A stretch of DNA of 64,000 nucleotides from Salinarimonas ramus (GTDB taxonomy: Bacteria > Pseudomonadota > Alphaproteobacteria > Rhizobiales > Beijerinckiaceae), in assembly GCF_014645695.1 (NCBI RefSeq), contig NZ_BMMF01000015.1, forward strand, positions 107,917 to 171,916, in the 5' to 3' direction. The notes beneath the pieces are model-generated. The model was given only the letters and a program-made list of their open reading frames with translations, ran no database searches and was not told where the DNA came from. This document shows positions 16,182-23,550 of this stretch, one piece after another. Positions within the stretch are counted from its first letter, which is position 1, and every line of letters starts with the position of its first letter. The translations under genes and the position numbers were made by a program.

Positions 16182-16631
16182 ATGAAGCTCACCCTGCACA
16201 CCGACTACGCCCTGCGCGTGCTGATGACCCTGGCCGTTTTGGAGGGCCGCGTCGTACCGATCGAGGAGCTGGCGCGCCGGCACCGGGTCTCGGAGAACCA
16301 CCTGCGCAAGGTCGCGCAGACGCTGGTCGGCATGGGGCTCGTCGCGAGCGTCCGCGGGCGCGCCGGGGGGCTCAGGCTCGCCGTCGAACCCGGAGGCTTG
16401 CGAATTGGCGGCGTCGTGCGCGCTCTGGAAGAGGATCTCGCCCTTGTCGAATGCCTCGGAGAAGGCCCGTCCTCCTGCGCCCTCGCCGGCGCCTGCCGCC
16501 TGACCGGCGCGCTGGCGCGGGCACTCGACGCCTTCTTCGCCGAGCTCGACCGTCTAACGCTCGCCGATCTCGCCGGTCGCGGGCCGGCGATGCGGGCGAA
16601 GCTCGGGCTCGACGCAGCCATCGCTTCCTAA
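16182..16631 (+). CDS. Rrf2/NsrR-family regulator (Fe-S, NO-sensing type)
   Basis: A 149-residue winged-helix regulator. The N terminus KLTLHTDYALRVLMTLAVLEG, helix-turn-helix VSENHLRKVAQTLVGMG and wing RGRAGGLRLA are typical of the NsrR branch. Three cysteines in ECLGEGPSSCALAGACRL can hold an Fe-S cluster (spacing C-x7-C-x5-C), as in NsrR, so it probably loses repression when NO attacks the cluster. It is divergent from the truncated hemoglobin gene with the dyad at 16133-16150 between them. Calling it nsrR is reasonable, but a second similar gene at 22.7 kb makes the assignment ambiguous. Confidence 0.88.
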   Translation: MKLTLHTDYALRVLMTLAVLEGRVVPIEELARRHRVSENHLRKVAQTLVGMGLVASVRGRAGGLRLAVEPGGLRIGGVVRALEEDLALVECLGEGPSSCALAGACRLTGALARALDAFFAELDRLTLADLAGRGPAMRAKLGLDAAIAS

Positions 16632-16647
16632 GGGTTCTCCCGGAATT
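16627..16647 (+). promoter_or_regulatory. CCTAAGGG-N7-GGAATT element before ccoG
   Basis: CCTAAGGG overlaps the stop codon of the Rrf2 gene and is followed after 7 bases by GGAATT, close to the CTGAAT of the nar copies. It lies about 95 bases before ccoG. CATTAT at 16657-16662 is a possible -10. Confidence 0.35.
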
Positions 16648-16725
16648 GGCGCGCGGCATTATCGCGCCCAAAAACAGGCACCCAAAGTGCCTCTTTTTCG
16701 GAGGCAATCTCGAAGGAGACGGACC

Positions 16726-18174
16726 ATGGTCGCTCTCGACGTCTCTCACGCGACGCGCGCCGCCCGGCTCGGCAAGCCAAAGGCGGAGGCAATGCGCGGC
16801 CGGGTGACGCCGCAGGCGGTCTCGGGCCACTTTCGGCGGATCAAGTGGGGCGTGCTCGCGGCCTGCCTCGGGCTCTACTACGCGCTGCCGCTCCTGCGCT
16901 GGGATCGGGGTCCCGGACAGCCCGACCAGGCGGTTCTCGTCGATCTCGCCCATGTGCGCGCCTACCTCTTCGGGCTGGAGCTGTGGCCGAGCGACGTGAT
17001 CCTGGTGACGGGGCTGCTCGTGCTCGCGACGCTCGTCCTCGTACTCGTCAACGCGCTGGCCGGGCGCGTCTGGTGCGGCTTTCTCTGCCCGCAGACGGTC
17101 TGGACCGACCTCTTCCTGCTGATCGAGCGGCGCATCGAAGGGGACCGCCGCGAGCGGCTGCGCAAGCGCGAGGGCCCACTCACGCTCCGGCGCTCGGCCG
17201 AGATCGGGGTGAAGCACGCGCTCTGGCTCCTCGTGGCGGTCATGACCGGGGGCGCCTTCGCGCTCTATTTCGCCGACGCACCGACCCTGTTGCGCGATCT
17301 CGCGACCGGCGCCGCGCCTGCGGCCGCCTACGGCGCCGTCGCCGCGCTGACGCTGACGACCTACCTCCTCGCCGGGCACGCCCGCGAGCAAGTCTGTACC
17401 TGGATGTGCCCCTGGCCGCGCCTCCAGAACGCGATCTTCGACCCGAAGGCACTCTCGGTCGCCTACCGCGACGCGCGCGGCGAGCCTCGGCTTCCGGCCA
17501 AGCGCGCCCTCGAAAGCCGTGCGCGTGGCGAACCTGCCGGCGACTGCGTCGACTGCGCGCAATGCGTCGCCGTCTGCCCCATCGGCATCGACATCCGCGA
17601 GGGTCCGAGCTTCGCCTGCATCAATTGCGGCCTGTGCGTCGACGCGTGCGACAGCGTCATGGCGCGGCTCTCGCGCCCGCACGGGCTCATCGCCTACGCA
17701 CCCTGGGAGGCGATCGAGGCCGAGCGGGCCGGGACACCCGCCCCGCGCTGGCGCGCCCTGCGCCCGAAGACGCTCGCTCTCGCCGCCGGGATCCTCGTCA
17801 TCGCGGGCGCGATGATCACGACCCTTGCGCTGCGAACGGACCTCGCCATCACCTCGGTCCACGACCGCAATCCCGCGGCGGTCCTCCTCAGCGACGGACG
17901 CGTGCGCAACGGCTACGCCGTGACCGTGGCGAACCGGTCGTTGCAGGAGCGCACGCTCGTGCTCTCGATCGAGGGCCTGGCGGACGCCGAGGTCTCCGTC
18001 GTCGGAGCCGATCCGCACGGCCGGATCGTGCTCGAGGCCGGCGCGCGACGTCCCCTGCGCGTCCTCGTCAACAGTGGAGCGCAAGAGAACCGCGACGTCG
18101 CGATCGTCGCCGCGGACGTCGTGACCGGAGCGACACGCCGCACCGCCGACGTGTTCGTGCTCCCGGCACGATGA
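16726..18174 (+). CDS. CcoG/FixG/RdxA-like membrane ferredoxin
   Basis: Membrane protein of 482 residues with polyferredoxin domain, family CcoG (FixG/RdxA), which reduces copper for assembly of cbb3 oxidase. Order: about four membrane helices, a NapH-like motif GRVWCGFLCPQTVWTDLF, then CTWMCPW, then two ferredoxin motifs CVDCAQCVAVCPIG and CINCGLCVDACD, a further membrane helix (LALAAGILVIAGAMITTLAL), and a periplasmic Ig-like C-terminal domain. ATG 16726 follows GAAGGAGAC. ccoNOQP and ccoI are not in the window, so it may be a stand-alone paralogue serving the NO/low-oxygen response genes around it. Confidence 0.87.
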   Translation: MVALDVSHATRAARLGKPKAEAMRGRVTPQAVSGHFRRIKWGVLAACLGLYYALPLLRWDRGPGQPDQAVLVDLAHVRAYLFGLELWPSDVILVTGLLVLATLVLVLVNALAGRVWCGFLCPQTVWTDLFLLIERRIEGDRRERLRKREGPLTLRRSAEIGVKHALWLLVAVMTGGAFALYFADAPTLLRDLATGAAPAAAYGAVAALTLTTYLLAGHAREQVCTWMCPWPRLQNAIFDPKALSVAYRDARGEPRLPAKRALESRARGEPAGDCVDCAQCVAVCPIGIDIREGPSFACINCGLCVDACDSVMARLSRPHGLIAYAPWEAIEAERAGTPAPRWRALRPKTLALAAGILVIAGAMITTLALRTDLAITSVHDRNPAAVLLSDGRVRNGYAVTVANRSLQERTLVLSIEGLADAEVSVVGADPHGRIVLEAGARRPLRVLVNSGAQENRDVAIVAADVVTGATRRTADVFVLPAR

Positions 18175-18191
18175 TCCGAGGAGGAGAGCGC

Positions 18192-18578
18192 ATGCCCACC
18201 GGCCTGCTTCTGCGCGCGCTCGGAACCTGCACCCTCGCGCTGGCGGCGGCCGGGCTCGTCCTGCCGCTCCTGCCGACGACGCCCTTCGTGATCCTCGCCG
18301 CATGGTCCTTCACCCGCACGAGCCCGGCGCTGGCGGCCCGCCTGCGCGCCGACCCACGCTTCGGGCCGGCCTTGCGCGACTGGCAGGACGAGCGCGCGAT
18401 CGCCCCTAAAGCGACGCGCGCGGCGTTCCTGGCGCTCGGGATCTCCTACGCGATCGCCGTCGCGACCACGCGTGATTCGACCATCGCGGTGGCTCTCGCG
18501 GCGCTCTTCGTCGCACTCGGCGTCTTCCTGGCGACGCGGCCGGCACCGACGCGCAGCGGACCCTCTACCGACGCCTGA
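18192..18578 (+). CDS. DUF454 (YbaN-like) inner-membrane protein
   Basis: A 128-residue protein with two to three membrane helices. The DUF454 signature is clear: LVLPLLPTTPFVILAAWSF, then SPALAARLRADPRFGPALRDW. The start follows GGAGGAGAGCGC; an alternative ATG at 18171 overlaps the ccoG stop and would add 7 residues. Function of the family is unknown. It probably shares a transcript with ccoG. Confidence 0.85.
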   Translation: MPTGLLLRALGTCTLALAAAGLVLPLLPTTPFVILAAWSFTRTSPALAARLRADPRFGPALRDWQDERAIAPKATRAAFLALGISYAIAVATTRDSTIAVALAALFVALGVFLATRPAPTRSGPSTDA

Positions 18579-18629
18579 CATGCTCGGGCGCGCAGGTCGG
18601 CGGGCCAGGACAGGCTCCTGGCTCCGCAT

Positions 18630-18720
18630 CCCCGCACCGCCGGCTGCGAGGCCTACCTCGAAACGCCGGGAAGCCGAGCCCCGGACTTCTGCCCGAACGC
18701 TTTCTTCTTTGACCAGCGCC
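18630..18720 (+). pseudogene. Degraded DUF6455 gene fragment
   Basis: In one frame the plus strand encodes RTAGCEAYLETPG followed by APDFCPNAFFF, nearly identical to the C-terminal half of the DUF6455 protein at 15.4-15.7 kb (RTEACRVYLETPG, APDFCPNAFFF). The only nearby ATG (18580) is in another frame and no N-terminal half is readable in frame. It looks like a decayed paralogue or a partial duplication; the spared end is the cysteine-rich part. Confidence 0.7.
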
Positions 18721-18838
18721 GGCCGGTGGCAACCGCGCCTTCACGACAAAACCTGTTCCGCCGAATGCTTCGGCGATCAGCCCAGCTCGTGGTCGGAACA
18801 CCACTGAGAACGCGGCATAGCCGGCCTCCGGCGACCAC

Positions 18839-19144
18839 CTACTCCCACCAATATTCGTTAGCTTCGGCGATCGTCGCGAAGTATGTGGCGACCACGCCCG
18901 ACACCTCGATCAGGCTGTCCGGATCGTGCGCGTAGGCGGGGCGAAGCGCGTGGAGCGCGTCCGTATTCGGCTGCGTCGTGGTGACCGCCTTTCGCGCGAT
19001 CGTCACCGCGAGGTCGAAGCCCTCCTGCGGGGTTTGCGTCATCAGTGACGGCAGCCACGCCTCATTGCCGGCGTCCTGTGCGAAGGCAGGACAGGTGGCG
19101 AGCAGCGTTGCGAGCAGGGCGGACCCCATGGTCTGGCGGAGCAA
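18839..19144 (-). CDS. Small exported protein, possibly CMD-like
   Basis: About 101 residues with an N-terminal signal peptide (hydrophobic LLATLLATCPAFA, likely cleaved before QDAG). I chose TTG 19144 because GAGGAGAAG lies about 6 bases upstream; the ATG at 19129 has no site at a workable distance and would remove the positively charged start of the signal. The mature part includes EGFDLAVTIARKAVTT and SLIEVSGVVATYFATIAEAN, which faintly recalls the C-terminal helices of carboxymuconolactone decarboxylase/AhpD-like proteins, but the catalytic CxxC is absent. Function unknown; exported to the periplasm. Confidence 0.65.
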   Translation of the reverse strand: MLRQTMGSALLATLLATCPAFAQDAGNEAWLPSLMTQTPQEGFDLAVTIARKAVTTTQPNTDALHALRPAYAHDPDSLIEVSGVVATYFATIAEANEYWWE

Positions 19145-19228
19145 AGCGCTTCTCCTCGTTCCGGCGGCGGATCGAGGAACGGGCTCGGACGCGGATCGGT
19201 TCCGGCTCGGATGTCCCCCGCGGCGCTC

Positions 19229-19237
19229 CCTAAGGGT
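19229..19237. promoter_or_regulatory. CCCTAAGGG core before the exported-protein gene
   Basis: CCCTAAGGG, a symmetric copy of the core seen before moeA, narH, narG and ccoG, about 85-95 bases upstream of the minus-strand exported-protein start. The CTGAAT part is not conserved. Confidence 0.35.
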
Positions 19238-19275
19238 CCCTACCGAGTTGCGATCCGTGCCGGCATCGGCAAAAT

Positions 19276-19292
19276 AGGTATATGACATACCT
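19276..19292. promoter_or_regulatory. AGGTAT-N5-ATACCT dyad in the nnrS promoter region
   Basis: A perfect 6-base inverted repeat with 5-base centre, flanked by A/T (AAAT...TTTTAA), in the divergent gap between the exported-protein gene and nnrS. The ATACCT arm also occurs in the dyad beside the globin gene, so an Rrf2/NsrR-like protein may bind here, although the arms are in the opposite orientation. Confidence 0.5.
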
Positions 19293-19405
19293 TTTAATCG
19301 TACTCCGATGAAGGCTCTCTCCGTCACAGGTGACGCTGAAGCGGTCTGCCCGACGCAGATCGCGATCGGCGGCCCAGGCGACTCCTCGCCCAGCGGAGCC
19401 CGGTG

Positions 19406-20689
19406 ATGCCGATCCCGCGGACCTCCAGCCGGTTCGGGCCGCCGATCCTGTCCTACGGCCTGCGGCCGTTCTTCCTTCTCGGTGCGCTCTACGCGGGTTC
19501 GGCGATCCTCGTCTGGCTCGTGATGCTGACCGGGCACCTCACGATCCCGACCGGTTTCGGCCCCCGGGACTGGCACGTCCACGAGATGCTCTACGGCTAC
19601 CTCGCCGCGGTAATCGCGGGCTACCTGCTGGCGTCGATCCCGAACTGGACGGGTCGCCTGCCGCTCGACGGGGGACGCCTCCTCGTCCTCGTGGCGCTGT
19701 GGATCACCGGCCGCCTTGCCGTCGGGACATCCGCATGGACGGGATGGGCGCTCGCCGCCGTCATCGATCTGTCGTTCCTCACGGTCCTGGCGCTCGCGGT
19801 GCTCCGCGAGACGCTCGTCGGGAAAACCTGGCGAAACATGAAGATCGTGGCCGTACTCGTCGTCCTGCTCGCGGGCAACCTGAGCTTCCACCTGGAGGCG
19901 CACCTCCACGGCACCGCGGAGCACGGTGCACGGATCGGAACGGCAGCGATCGTCGTCCTCGTCATGCTGATAGGCGGCCGCGTCGTCCCGAGCTTTACGC
20001 GGACTGCGCTCGCGGGGGGAAAGCCTGGGCCCCTCCCAGCGTCCTTCGGCGGCTTCGATCTCGCCGCGCTCGCCGTCGCAGCGGCAGCCCTGGCGAGCTG
20101 GGTGGTTGCGCCCGACGCTCCGGCCGCCGGAACTCTTCTCCTCCTCGCGAGCGCGGCGCAGGCGATCCGTCTCGCGCGCTGGGCCGGCTACCGCGCCGCA
20201 AGGGATGTTCACGTCCTGGTGCTCCACACCGCGTACGTCTTCGTGCCGGTGGGCTTCCTGCTCGTGGGCCTCGCCGTTCTCCGGCCGGACATGCCCGCGA
20301 GCATCGGCATCCACGCCTGGACCGGCGGGGCCTTCGGCACGATGACGATCGCCGTGATGACCCGGCTCGCCGCGCAGCACACGCGCCGCCCGGTCCTGGA
20401 CGCCCCCGCTCTCCCGGCGCTCTATGCCCTCGTCGTCGGAGCGGCACTGGCGCGGATCGCGGCGGGGTTCGCCGGCTCCCATGCGCTGCCCCTGCTGACC
20501 GCGTCGGCGCTGGCCTGGACGGCCGCGTTTCTCGGGTTGTTCGCCCTGCTCTTTCGGCCGCTCACCGCGCCGAGGCTCGCCTCGCCGAAGCCGGTGCGGC
20601 CGGCGCCCGGCTCGTGCCGCGCTCAAACCACTCCCGTTCGGCACGGCGCCGAGCTCGACGACGCGCCGCGGGCGCGCAAAGGAGGCTGA
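19406..20689 (+). CDS. nnrS: NnrS family membrane protein (first copy)
   Basis: Polytopic membrane protein of 427 residues with about 12 predicted helices, of the NnrS family linked to NO stress tolerance and often co-regulated with denitrification genes. Family landmarks: FGPPILSYGLRPFFLLGALYAG, the WHVHEMLYGYLAAVIAGYLL segment, LIGGRVVPSFTR, and WTGGAFGTMTIAVMTR. NnrS proteins from Rhodobacter carry heme and copper; the conserved histidines here (HVHEM) fit that. A GTG at 19403 is also possible. The C-terminal tail after the last helix is basic and poorly conserved. The tiny gene at 20691 starts one base after its stop codon. Confidence 0.9.
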   Translation: MPIPRTSSRFGPPILSYGLRPFFLLGALYAGSAILVWLVMLTGHLTIPTGFGPRDWHVHEMLYGYLAAVIAGYLLASIPNWTGRLPLDGGRLLVLVALWITGRLAVGTSAWTGWALAAVIDLSFLTVLALAVLRETLVGKTWRNMKIVAVLVVLLAGNLSFHLEAHLHGTAEHGARIGTAAIVVLVMLIGGRVVPSFTRTALAGGKPGPLPASFGGFDLAALAVAAAALASWVVAPDAPAAGTLLLLASAAQAIRLARWAGYRAARDVHVLVLHTAYVFVPVGFLLVGLAVLRPDMPASIGIHAWTGGAFGTMTIAVMTRLAAQHTRRPVLDAPALPALYALVVGAALARIAAGFAGSHALPLLTASALAWTAAFLGLFALLFRPLTAPRLASPKPVRPAPGSCRAQTTPVRHGAELDDAPRARKGG

Positions 20690-20690
20690 C

Positions 20691-20852
20691 ATGGCCAAGA
20701 AGCTGATCGAGACCGTTTTCCTCGGGCCAGGCAACGCGGTCTGCAACGCGGCGGGCGTGGGCGAGGAGAACAATCGCGATCTCCTGCGGATGCTGGTCAA
20801 CTCGCTGGTATGGACCGCGGTCGGAACGATCGCCGTCGTGATCCTCGTCTGA
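20691..20852 (+). CDS. 53-residue single-pass membrane peptide downstream of nnrS
   Basis: Not long enough for most gene finders, but well supported: GGAGG lies five bases before ATG 20691, and the start is one base beyond the nnrS stop. The peptide has a soluble N-terminal half (MAKKLIETVFLGPGNAVCNA) and a C-terminal membrane helix (LVWTAVGTIAVVILV). One cysteine (C18). I do not recognise the family; it may be an accessory subunit of NnrS. Confidence 0.7.
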   Translation: MAKKLIETVFLGPGNAVCNAAGVGEENNRDLLRMLVNSLVWTAVGTIAVVILV

Positions 20853-20973
20853 TCCGCGCGGCGCCTGCAACATCGTGCGGGGCCGCGAGACACCGGGACA
20901 GGCTGGCGCCTCGCGGCTTCGGCCTTGCGCGCTCGGCAGGACGAGTGCGCGATTTCCGCGAAGGCCGAGCGCT

Positions 20974-21354
20974 TCAGGCCAGAAAGAGCCCGAACGCGAC
21001 CTGCAGGAGCATCAGCGACGCACCGACGGCATTGATCGCCCAGCCGAACGTGAGGACACGCGCCATCCAGCCGAGCGTCGTGCGGTCGATGCCGAACGGC
21101 TCGGTCTCGATGTTGAAGGCGCAGCGCCAGGTGCTGACGAGGATGTACGCGGTGTAGGCGAGCCCCAAGAGGACCAAGGCAAGTATCCACCAGGGGCTGA
21201 CGAGACGGTAGAGCGTCGCCGTCATGATCAGCGCGCCACCCGCGGTGCTGGCGAGCACGCCGTAGATCCAGTAGAGGCGCCAGAGCGGTCCTTCGCCGTT
21301 CCAGTAGCGCATGGGGCCGTCCAGCCCCGATCTCGAAAGCGGAAGATAGCTCAT
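20974..21354 (-). CDS. Small three-helix membrane protein
   Basis: A 126-residue protein with three membrane helices (WRLYWIYGVLASTAGGALIM; ILALVLLGLAYTAYILV; WAINAVGASLMLLQVAFG). The start ATG 21354 follows GGAGGGCCGGAC. Between helices 2 and 3 a conserved-looking loop WRCAFNIETEPFGIDRTTLGWMAR lies on one side of the membrane. I do not recognise the family. It converges with the nnrS unit and lies downstream of the DUF6522 and 77-residue genes on the same strand, but a 195-base gap suggests its own promoter. Confidence 0.75.
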   Translation of the reverse strand: MSYLPLSRSGLDGPMRYWNGEGPLWRLYWIYGVLASTAGGALIMTATLYRLVSPWWILALVLLGLAYTAYILVSTWRCAFNIETEPFGIDRTTLGWMARVLTFGWAINAVGASLMLLQVAFGLFLA

Positions 21355-21550
21355 GTCCGGCCCTCCTTCTCGAGGGGCTCGTCGCCGCCGGCGAGGACGA
21401 GTGCGGCGGAGCGGGTGGAGCGCGATCGGCCACACTCGGCGACCGGGGCGCTCACGCAATGCACGCGCTACTTTAGTAGTTTGCGCCCGATCCCCGCTCT
21501 TGTAAACCGCCGTTCGGCTTGCGCCGCTCGGACCCTACCGGGAGACCCGT

Positions 21551-21784
21551 TCAAGGCTGCGGAGCCGTGGATCTCGAGCTTTCCGCTTTCGCCTCGGATC
21601 GCCGCGCCGCGCATGCGATCCACTGGCGATAAACGCCTGCGGCCTCGCGCGAGAAGCGTGCGCGCTTGCGGAGCGAGAGGAAGTCGTCGTGATCGTGGCG
21701 ACAAGCATCGAAGAGCTGTCGAGCCTGCGCCTCCAACGGCGTCAACTCGTCCGTCTCGCGATCCTGTTCTCGGTAGCGGGCCAT
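21551..21784 (-). CDS. 77-residue hypothetical protein
   Basis: Small soluble, charged, helical protein beginning MARYREQDRETDELTPLEAQ. Start ATG 21784 is supported by GGAGGC five bases upstream. It follows the DUF6522 gene by 14 bases, so the two are likely co-transcribed. Residues DACRHDHDDFLSLR hold a histidine/aspartate cluster that could bind metal. Family not recognised. Confidence 0.65.
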   Translation of the reverse strand: MARYREQDRETDELTPLEAQARQLFDACRHDHDDFLSLRKRARFSREAAGVYRQWIACAARRSEAKAESSRSTAPQP

Positions 21785-21798
21785 GAATGCCTCCGAGA

Positions 21799-22431
21799 TC
21801 ATGTGAATTTGGTGGCGACGTCTCCGGCCGTATCGTCGGGAGCGCTCGCCTGACGCGATTCTCGTCGCTGGTCGCACTCGCCGATGTGCATGAACACGTA
21901 GTGACCGTTCATCCGGACGCTGGCCTCGGCGGCCTTTGGCCTGAATCCGCGGGGCACGCGCCCCGCGGCGTCCACCCTGCCGGCGAACGTCCAGCCTCGA
22001 TCGATGAAGACCGGCACGGGACGATCCTCCGGAACCGCGCATCGCAGATCGGGCAGCTCCTTCGACGAGAACAGATTGTAGACGATCCCCCGGAGACGGC
22101 TGACGAGCAGGCTGGCGGACGGGGGCGCCGCGGCCCCTGGCGCCGAGTGCTGCGCCGCTCCGAGCCGACTCTCCGCCGTGCGCGGCAGCACCGTCGTGCG
22201 TGTGCGCAGCAGGACCTCTCCCGACGCGTCGAAGGTGAGACGTACGCGATTCGCCCCGTGCCGGAAGGTGATCCGATGACGGCCGCTGTCCTCGCCGCGT
22301 CCTTCCTCGCACAGGCCGGCGATGCGGCCCCGGCGCATCAGGCGCGGCACGTCGGCCGCCGGCAACCCGAGGAGAGACCCGAGTGCGCCGGCATCGACCT
22401 GGAAACCGCTCTGTGTCCTTTCGATCCGCAT
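21799..22431 (-). CDS. DUF6522 protein with C-terminal extension
   Basis: A 210-residue protein. Residues 1-85 match DUF6522 as I know it (RIERTQSGFQVDAGALGSLL, then RLMRRGRIAGLCEEG, HRITFRHGANRVRLTFD), a short family common near denitrification and NO-response genes. Residues about 105-185 form a second segment (LVSRLRGIVYNLFSSKELPD, then FIDRGWTFAGRVD, SVRMNGHYVFMHI) that I cannot place. The linker is Ala/Pro-rich, so this may be a fusion of two independent small proteins. Start ATG 22431 follows GAGGAGACGG. It is divergent from the second Rrf2 regulator across an NsrR-like dyad. Confidence 0.75.
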   Translation of the reverse strand: MRIERTQSGFQVDAGALGSLLGLPAADVPRLMRRGRIAGLCEEGRGEDSGRHRITFRHGANRVRLTFDASGEVLLRTRTTVLPRTAESRLGAAQHSAPGAAAPPSASLLVSRLRGIVYNLFSSKELPDLRCAVPEDRPVPVFIDRGWTFAGRVDAAGRVPRGFRPKAAEASVRMNGHYVFMHIGECDQRRESRQASAPDDTAGDVATKFT

Positions 22432-22552
22432 GGCTCCGTCTCCTCGCTCGCCCCTCGCGACAGCGCGTTTTCGCGTGTGATCGCGACCGCGGTGCGACGG
22501 GTCCATCGTGTCCGATGAGCGCTCGCCGCGGTCTTGCCTGCGACGCGCATTG

Positions 22553-22569
22553 ATGTTTCCAAAAAACAT
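22553..22569. promoter_or_regulatory. NsrR-like operator, ATGTTT-N5-AAACAT
   Basis: A perfect 6-base inverted repeat in an AT-rich patch between the DUF6522 gene and the second Rrf2 gene. The flanking GATGTTT...AAACATATT resembles published NsrR sites with ATG-type half sites. Probably bound by the adjacent regulator, controlling both directions. Confidence 0.65.
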
Positions 22570-22662
22570 ATTGTCAATAGTTTTTTTAGTGCCTAGGATG
22601 GCGCATCTCTCGGACCCGCACGCGGGGCCAAGGGCGGCGCAGGATGCGGACCGGAGACCGAG

Positions 22663-23112
22663 ATGCGGCTGACGATGATGTCGGACTATGCGCTGCGCGT
22701 GCTGCTCTTCGCGGCGGCGCATCCCGAGCGGCTGGTGACGATCGACGAGACGCAGGAGATCTATGGCATCTCGCGCGGCCATCTGATGAAGATCGTCGGC
22801 TCGCTGGCCGGCGCCGGCATCCTGCGATCCCAGCGCGGCCGCACTGGGGGCTTCACGCTGGGTCGTCCGCCCGCCGAGATTCGGCTGGGCGACGTGCTGC
22901 GCCTCACGGAGCCGGATTTCGAGATGGTCGAGTGCTTCGCGCCCACGAACGCCTGCGCAATCACACCGTTCTGTCGGCTGCCCCGCATCGTCGCGGAAGC
23001 GCTGGATGCGTTCATGGCGGTGATGGATCGCCACACCCTCGCCGACGTGGTTCTCCGGCCGAAGGATTTCGGAGCGATTTCCAGAGCCGGGCAGGAATCG
23101 GCATCGCTGTAG
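22663..23112 (+). CDS. Rrf2/NsrR-family regulator (second copy)
   Basis: A 149-residue winged-helix protein of the NsrR branch: RLTMMSDYALRVLLFAAAHPE, recognition helix GISRGHLMKIVGSLAGAG, wing RGRTGGFTLG, and the cluster-binding cysteines in ECFAPTNACAITPFCRL (C-x6-C-x5-C). It is distinct from the copy at 16.2 kb and shares the same general layout, so the locus has two NO-responsive repressors. The dyad ATGTTT-N5-AAACAT lies about 95 bases upstream. Downstream DUF2249 and nnrS-type genes on the same strand are probable targets. Confidence 0.9.
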   Translation: MRLTMMSDYALRVLLFAAAHPERLVTIDETQEIYGISRGHLMKIVGSLAGAGILRSQRGRTGGFTLGRPPAEIRLGDVLRLTEPDFEMVECFAPTNACAITPFCRLPRIVAEALDAFMAVMDRHTLADVVLRPKDFGAISRAGQESASL

Positions 23113-23240
23113 GCATACGGTCCGTGAGCGGGTCTTGCGCCCGAGCAGCCGACGAAAGATCGCGGTCTCCTTGCGCCAGCGCAACCAGACTCGTCCGGCT
23201 CTGCCTTAACGAGTGAAACGAACGAACTCGAGGAGAAAAA

Positions 23241-23513
23241 ATGAGCACGATACCCTCGTCAGGCCGTGTACTCGACGTGAGGAGCATCCCACGCGTCGAC
23301 CGCCATCCGAACATCATGGCGGTTTTCGATGACCTCGCCCCAGGCGAGGCGTTCGTTCTCGTCAACGACCACGATCCGCTCGGTCTGTACAGCAGCATGC
23401 AGAACCGCATAGCGGGCTCCTTCACCTGGGAGTATGTCCTGCGAGGCCCCGACGAGTGGCGCGTGGAGATCGGCCGCCGCGCATCCAGCAGCTGCTGCGG
23501 CTCGTGCGGCTGA
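23241..23513 (+). CDS. DUF2249 domain protein with Cys-rich tail
   Basis: A 90-residue protein of the DUF2249 family (SirA/TusA-like fold): LDVRSIPRVDRHPNIMAVFDDL, then VLVNDHDPLGLYSSMQ. It ends in SSSCCGSCG, a cysteine-rich tail able to bind a metal or Fe-S species. The start follows GAGGAG with an A-rich spacer. DUF2249 genes are often found with nnrS and NO-reductase genes; their chemistry is not known. The nnrS-type gene follows by 37 bases. Confidence 0.86.
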   Translation: MSTIPSSGRVLDVRSIPRVDRHPNIMAVFDDLAPGEAFVLVNDHDPLGLYSSMQNRIAGSFTWEYVLRGPDEWRVEIGRRASSSCCGSCG

Positions 23514-23550
23514 GACCATCAACGGGGCTCTACCGGAATAGGAGCTGATC

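Noticed and set aside
18839..21433. An 864-codon minus-strand open frame across nnrS and neighbours
   Set aside because: It is low-complexity, Arg/Glu-rich and antisense to the clearly recognisable nnrS; only its last about 101 codons (the exported protein) are supported.
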